Positions 58,205-64,000 of a stretch of 64,000 nt of DNA are shown in pieces. The DNA comes from Congeria kusceri (taxonomy: Eukaryota; Mollusca; Bivalvia; Myida; Dreissenidae). Location of the stretch: NCBI GenBank assembly GCA_027627225.1, contig CM051032.1, forward strand, positions 67,739,320-67,803,319, read 5' to 3'. Below the pieces are notes generated by a model. The model did not search any database. It had not been told where the DNA came from and was given only the letters and a program-made list of their open reading frames with translations. The first letter of the stretch is position 1. Each line of letters starts with the position of its first letter. The position numbers and the translations under genes were made by a program.

Positions 58205-60812
58205 CAGGGTTGTCAGGTTTTTGCCATGAGTGGAAAAAACCATGGTAAAAACCGGCAAGGAAAAAACTGGTTGGCAAAAACTGGCAAAAATCAAAATAAT
58301 TTATGTATAAAATTAATATAAAAAAACACAACAACAAACAAATACAGTTTAAATTTAATGAGATAGGGTTCAATGTGTTTATATATGCACCTGGTGTTCA
58401 TATTAAGTGGGGGAAAGGAGAAGACAGACATTTGACTTGAATGCCATGTCTGAGTCAAGACACCTGTTATGCAGCAAAAAACAGGAGAACAAAATCCAAC
58501 TCAGGTGATAATGGCCTCTTTATTATTGAACTGGGGATACTGGGGCTAGCTAATGGGGCTGCTAATCACTGGAATGTTCCTCAGGGGAACAATTAATGGG
58601 TTCCAGAACAAACAGGTACTGAAATTTCAGAGCATGCACCACATTGGATTGTAGTTGTGTGTTAGGCATTCATCTGGCACTTAACATTAATGGGCATGTC
58701 CTTTTGGCCTATCATAGAGTTGCTTGTGTCATTTTCATGGGTTTAAATTCTTCTAAGCCATTGTAAGACAACCATTCCGTTTCTGAATTCACTCACTATA
58801 ACTACATGTACCTTCATCACTTGCATATAGATCTACAATAATTATGTCAACAAGAGGAGGAAGAAATAAAGACCCAGTATGGGACTTTTTCAACAAGGTA
58901 GAAAAAGATGGAAAGACTCTTGCCCGTTGCAAGAAGTGTGGTCATGAGCAAAGCAACAAAGCAGAGCGTATGAGAAAACACCAGAAGACATGCAGTGAGG
59001 TAGTTTCATTTGAATTAAAACGCTCTGCAGAAGAAAATCATGGCCTGGAAACTGAGACAAGCAGTGCTCCAGCTCCAAAGAAAAGAATTCAAACCGACTT
59101 GAATAACCAAGTGTTTGTGACATCGGAAGAAACCAAATTAAAGCTGGACTTACTTTTAGCCAAGTTCTTCTTTGCATGTAACATACCATTCTCAGTGAGT
59201 GAGCATGATTCATTTAAAACTTTTGTGTCCACTCTGCGACCTGGATACAAGCCACCAACAAGAAAGAAACTGTCGGGACCACTACTTGATTCTGTTACAG
59301 AAGAGCTACAGTTGCAGGTAAAGGCACAAATTGAAGGCAAAGACTGTACTCTTATTGAAGATGGCTGGAGTGACTGCCATAATGATCCTGTGACGGCTAC
59401 GTGTGTCCATGTTGATAAGAAAGCATTCTTCATTGATGCCAAGTCAACAGGAGCAACAAGCAAAACAGGGGAAAACCTCCGGGATATGTGTAAAGAATCC
59501 ATCAAAAAGGCATCGTCTTTATATGGATGTACAGTAAAGAATATTGTGACAGATAACGCCAAGAACATGGAAAAAATGTGACGGCTTCTTCATGAGGAAG
59601 ACAATGACTTGCTTGTGTATGGATGTAATGCCCATTTACTGAATTTGCTAGGACAAGATATTACACCATCATCTGTAATGAAACATGTTGTTGAAGTGCA
59701 AAAATACTTCAGAAATCACCACCAGCCCAGCTCATGGCTGGGTGAATGTGAAGGGAGTGTAAAGCCCCAGCTGCCTGGGTTCACAAGGTGGAACAGTCAA
59801 CTGACCTGTCTTGATACATTTCTGAGAAACAGAGAGTTCATGATAAGAATTACTCAGGAACATGGTGACTCTACTGACTCCAACATAGCAAGGAAAGTTA
59901 ATGATTTCAATTTGTACCAGCAGGCAAAAGATCTCCACAAACAAATGCGACCAATATCTGAAATGTTAGATCGCATTCAGGGTGACTCTGCCAATGCTGC
60001 TGATGCCTGCGATGCTTGGTTCACTCTACTTCACCACCCAGATCTGACTGAGCACAAAGATGTCATTAATAGTAGAATGAATCTAGCCCTTCAGCCGTTC
60101 CATTTGGCAGCATATCTTCTTCATCCAAAATACAAAGGTGCACATCTTAGTGATAAACAAAAAGAAATTGCAAGAAATTGGATCACACAGAAAAACGAGT
60201 GTTACATCTCCTCAGTCATCAGCTTTGAGGCCCAGGCTGAACCATATCCATCCTCTTTCTGGACGACTTCGGCAACAAGCATGGATAGCTGTGTTTGGTG
60301 GAAGGCTGTGAACAATTCAAACTTTCTGCCAGGATTTGTTGATCTAATGATTAGACTACAAAAATTGCCCGCAAGTTCTGCTTCAGTTGAAAGAGTGTTT
60401 TCAAACTTCAGCCATATACAGTCCAATCTAAGGAACCGGCTTGGGATCGAAAAGGCAGGAAAACTTGTTTTCTGCTACCGAATGCTGAGAGGTTCACAGG
60501 AGCTGGAGTACTGATTTTCGTATCATAATCACACAATGTGCAAAGTTGAAGGGAGTAGATGGTGTACCTGGAATAATTATTCCAATAATAAGTTTGTAAA
60601 GTTTCACTTTTTATTGAAAATATGCATATATTCAATGGTAAAAAGTGCATGTATTTGTTAATTGAATTTGAATAAAGCAGTTTAAACGTATTGTTTTCAA
60701 TGTCTATAGATTTTGCCATTTTTGCCGGTTTTTTCCAGTTTTTGCCGGGTTTTTTCCATTTTTGCCATCGGCAAGGAAAAAATAAGTTTTTTCCGGAAAA
60801 AACCCAACCCTG
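58205..60812 (+). mobile_element. Complete hAT DNA transposon with 8-bp target duplication
   Basis: The element starts CAGGGTTGTCAGG and ends AACCCAACCCTG, giving imperfect terminal inverted repeats of hAT type (CAGGGTTG at both ends). The 8 bp ATACATGG flank it exactly at 58197-58204 and 60813-60820. Subterminal GGCAAAAA/TTTTTGCC words repeat at 58221-58300 and 60713-60775. Length is 2608 bp with one transposase frame inside. A perfect 8-bp duplication and a single lesion suggest a fairly recent insertion. It lies in PSMB2 intron 1, antisense, 189 bp from exon 2. Confidence 0.96.
58844..60514 (+). pseudogene. hAT transposase, interrupted by one in-frame TGA
   Basis: Reads as 557 codons from ATG 58844 to TGA 60514, broken only by TGA at 59579-59581 (codon 246), with no frameshift. 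A BED zinc finger covers residues 10-50 (C29, C32, H46, C50). A DUF659/RNase H-like core follows, with candidate catalytic Asp173 in EDGWSD and Asp237 in VTDNAKN. Downstream of the stop are the hAT C-x2-H motif (YGCNAH, C261/H264) and the C-terminal dimerisation region SSASVERVFSNF with candidate Glu516. The stop lies between the second Asp and the C-x2-H motif, so a truncated product would lack the third acidic residue. CGA to TGA is a likely origin, as Arg fits the context. An AATAAA lies near 60670. Confidence 0.95.
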
Positions 60813-60820
60813 ATACATGG

Positions 60821-62554
60821 AACCAATCAGATTGATGTAATAATTTGGCACAGGATGAATGCATGAAATGTTACAAATAGTTACTTAATACTACATGACC
60901 AACATGACTGGTTAACAAATATTATATTTTGTGTTGTTCATCATTGTAGCAGCATCTAATCAGGCAAGTTTGTGTCCTCCTACAAGTTTGTGCTTGAAAC
61001 TCTCACGTCATTTTCGAATCAATGATGTATTGTATTGTGTGCGAATTCGTAACAAAGTTTGGTCCCAACAATATCCCAACTCAGAAGAGCAAATACATGC
61101 GTAAATTCTAAGTTTAAATCATAAATATTAGTCTTATTATAGTGAACCACATTTGCTGTGCACTTTTTTTCAACTTATTCAAAATGTATAAATAGTTGGT
61201 AACATTAGATTTGGTTTTTAACATTCCATTCAATTCATGTAATCCGAATATATATATTGTGCAGCATTAAAACAAGATCACTTAATATGCGAACACAGAA
61301 TTCAAAGACTGGGTGACCCTGTCAGGGTGTTGCTTTATGTACTCATCTTAACAGCAAACTTGCAAAACAAACTTGATGAAATTTGAAAATGATCAAAGCG
61401 TTGTTGGGTCGCGTTTTTTTTAAGTAAGATTAAAGATTTTTCATCAAGTGTTCACTGTTATGTTGAACGAATTAGTGAGTTTACAATCCAATCCACATTT
61501 AAAATTTAAATGCGCTATTACTTTCCGTCAGTTGCATATTATATCAAGCTCGAATGCATAACGACATCAACTTGCAGGTGTAGAAGCTCTATTTAATAAA
61601 AAGGTACAGTTATTGAATAACTGATCACTTGACACACAGTGGTGGACAGCGAGAATGGTGTATAACAAGGTGTGCAGTCTACCTCTTAATTTGTTCAGTG
61701 CACTAGTCCAGCAGTCTACATGACAAACCAGTGGACCATGGACCGAGTCCACCAAATTTTGCAAGGTCCATCAAAATTTGTAAGCTTACTGGACCAGCTG
61801 GCCATCAAGTTAAGGTTCCTTGCCATGCCAGGAGCAATGTGGTAGAGAAAATGGATTTCGTATTTTTTATGAGTGACAAAAGTATGAACAACATTATTGT
61901 TTTTAGTTATTTATATAGAAGATTGAATACAAAAGAGTGATAGGAAATTTCCAAACTATGGTCCATTTAATTGTAATCCGATCCAGTCTTTTTAGCTGGG
62001 ATGGTGGACCGACGGTCCACTGATTTGATAATTTATTCGTTAAGACTGGTCCATTCGGGATAATTGCTTAGTAAAATGACTAGACGGAAAGCACTTTTAC
62101 TAGTCCGAAGTCTTGCAATAAAGCACCAGGCCTTCCCCAGGAGCTTTAAGAACAGCGGCACCGCTGTGTCTTAATTTCCAAATCCTTGTCACCGCAACGC
62201 TTAAAATCCCAAAATCAGTCTACTGCAGCACAGCATAATTTCAATAAGAGTCTAACACGGACTCACTCAAAAATCAATAACAGCAGACGACATTTCAGCC
62301 AGGTAGTTCTCAGCACAGTAAGGTGTATACAGCGTGCTATTTTTTGATCTTATGAAAGCAGCTATCGAGTTACACAGTGTTGTGACATAAGTGTCAGAGT
62401 GTTAGAGTTAAGAGGTGATGAACGCCATGTGGTAATTTTCAGCTTCTGTGTGTTTTGACTTATGGCCTTAGTCCATAGCAGATTAATGGCTTCAAGTTCA
62501 GTTAGCTATTGAGTTAGAATTACCTGTAAATAAATGCTCAACCACTCAAAGGTG
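60821..62554. other. Unassigned sequence upstream of PSMB2 exon 2
   Basis: No PSMB2 exon 1 found. 61690-62080 has repeated GTGGACC/GGTCCAC words, including GTGGACCGACGGTCCAC, which suggests a degraded inverted repeat. Confidence 0.4.
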
Positions 62555-62615
62555 CTATAGAGGATCGTTGGCGATGACCACTGACATGGAAAATGTTCCC
62601 CACAGGAATGTGGTT
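62555..62615 (+). other. Candidate first exon of a short + strand transcript
   Basis: Ends in GTTAG|GTAAGT, a strong donor, and holds ATG-ACC-ACT (MTTDMENVPHRNVV). Joined to the next candidate exon, the frame stops after three more codons, so this is more likely a noncoding or leader exon. Confidence 0.3.
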
Positions 62616-62997
62616 AGGTAAGTAAATTAGCATGATGCAATGTTGAGGCAATGTGTTTGAAATGTAGTCGGATCAGTCTTAGTATATAAGACATTCTTAT
62701 ATCATGGAATACTGACTTGAGAGCTACTACATTGAATTTGCTTACAGGCAAAGTGTATATTACTAATTTTATAATGAAATAATAACAATAGATCTAGATC
62801 TAGTCCAACTTAGGTGGAAAGACAACATGATGCAGCAACTGAGTCTGTGACTCTGTCACTGCAGTCCGTTTCACCAGCATGTACAGAAACTTTTAGTATA
62901 GAGTTTAAGTCTAGTCATCTAATTTAAACCTTTCATTTGTACAGTGTAATTAAATGTGTGAAGCACAAAAAAAATGTTTAATACATTTTTTTGCAGA

Positions 62998-63330
62998 TTG
63001 TGACAGGGATTCTCAACCATGAACAAGGTGAAAACTACACACAGATCACGTCCCTCCAACAAAGTTCTGCATGCTTTGTTGGCAACCTCCACCCAAGGAC
63101 CTCTTCTCAGAAGAACAACTTTTTAGTACCAGATATTGGAAGTGAACACTATGTATCTTCAGCATGTTGATGGACACATGGCACCAGCAGAAACCATGAA
63201 GAACAGCTTTCTAAATCTGTGTACAGGGCTTGCACTACCATGCAATTTTTGTGTTGGATATAAGTGTTGGATAGTGCAAGACCTGAACATTTCAAACATG
63301 AAATGAAGTATAAATAAAACTATGTTTAAG
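62998..63330 (+). other. Candidate last exon of the same transcript
   Basis: TTTTTTTGCAG acceptor just upstream. A 35-codon basic frame starts with ATG in CAACCATGA. A near AATAAA at 63312-63317 could end the transcript. Confidence 0.3.
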
Positions 63331-64000
63331 GTCATTTCTAATAATTCTGTAATAATATGCCAATGACATCATTGAAAGAGGTATACATTTAGGTAGTGTC
63401 ATTATGTATTTCCATGTTACATTATCTATTTCCAGGTTACATTACTTTTGCCACTTTGTTTTTGTCTTTCTTTGATAAATTTTTAAATAGTGTGAGTGTT
63501 TATGATTATGTTATGTCATTGGGAAACAAGAGAGAAAAAAACTGTTCAAAGGCTGGTTATTTTTTATGTTTGTGTTAGCTCTGAAGTAAATAGATTTTGA
63601 TTTAGTACACATGAAAAGTATTTTTAAAATCGGAACGTAGAACGGAGTACACCCCTTCACACCCAAACCCTACCACGGGTATTTGCCCCTGTGCCTTAGC
63701 AAAATTCTGGGGAAAGGCCTGAGCACTATTAAAATACAATAAAATATACTGAATTATGTTGTTTTTATTGCTGGACAACATTAATCTGATACTCGTGAAC
63801 TCTATTAGCATAAATTAGGCACTTGCATTTTTTCCTATATTTATACTCGGTTTTGTTCATGCACGTGTTTCACAAGTTTAATGATACCACAACAGTATTT
63901 TAGTGGGATTTTCTTTTATGTATTTTACTCGATTGCAGTACGGAACAGTGACTGGGAAACCCATGAGAAATGCAACATTTGCGCATAAAATTCACAAAAA
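63331..64000. other. Unassigned sequence at the window end
   Basis: AT-rich. TAGTGTCATTATGTATTTCC-like text is partly duplicated at 63398-63440. No gene recognised on either strand. Confidence 0.4.

Noticed and set aside
58890..59568. Long minus-strand frames opposite the transposase
   Set aside because: Antisense shadows of the transposase frame with no domain of their own.
59579..59581. TGA read as selenocysteine or programmed readthrough in the transposase
   Set aside because: No selenocysteine family context or SECIS recognised; a CpG-type CGA to TGA mutation is simpler.
58017..64000. PSMB2 first coding exon
   Set aside because: Looked for the minus-strand start (M-E-x-L-I-G-I-type motif); none recognised, so it is treated as outside the window or too diverged.

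Overview
The window is eukaryotic nuclear DNA from an animal, most probably a bivalve mollusc. It has AT-rich introns, short GC-richer exons with clean GT/AG borders, tRNA-derived SINEs whose tail resembles molluscan SINEs, palindromic MITE-like elements, and many tandem arrays of about 140-170 bp of the kind seen in bivalves. The phylum call rests on this repeat repertoire and is an inference. A Dreissena-like freshwater mussel would fit, but the species cannot be fixed from the sequence alone.

Two conserved genes lie tail to tail. From 13240 to 45804 on the + strand are the last twelve coding exons of a ZYG11-family gene (ZYG11B-like), the substrate receptor of a Cullin-2 ubiquitin ligase that reads N-terminal glycine degrons. 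The exon lengths sum to one unbroken frame of 457 codons including the stop. The N-terminal part, about 290 residues by comparison with the vertebrate protein, was not found. From 58016 down to 53770 on the - strand are the last five coding exons of PSMB2, the non-catalytic beta-4 subunit of the 20S proteasome. They form one frame of 171 codons, and the first exon (about 30 residues) is missing. Both products belong to the ubiquitin-proteasome pathway, but the neighbourhood is probably coincidental.

The rest is mostly mobile and repetitive DNA. A complete hAT transposon (58205-60812) with terminal inverted repeats and a perfect 8-bp target duplication sits antisense in PSMB2 intron 1, and one in-frame TGA interrupts its transposase. 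A MITE family with 5-bp target duplications has four copies; one sits six bases after a ZYG11B splice donor. A palindromic family with 4-bp A/T target duplications has ten copies. Two nested insertions can be resolved from target duplications.

Tandem arrays dominate the ZYG11B introns: a 46-bp unit, a 33-bp unit that keeps two long frames open by chance, a 41-bp minisatellite of about 60 copies running up to a splice acceptor, and several arrays of 130-175 bp units inside composite elements. The intergenic part (45850-53760) holds two strong hairpins, palindromic elements and MITEs, and no recognisable gene. The last 3 kb hold a weakly supported two-exon transcript on the + strand.
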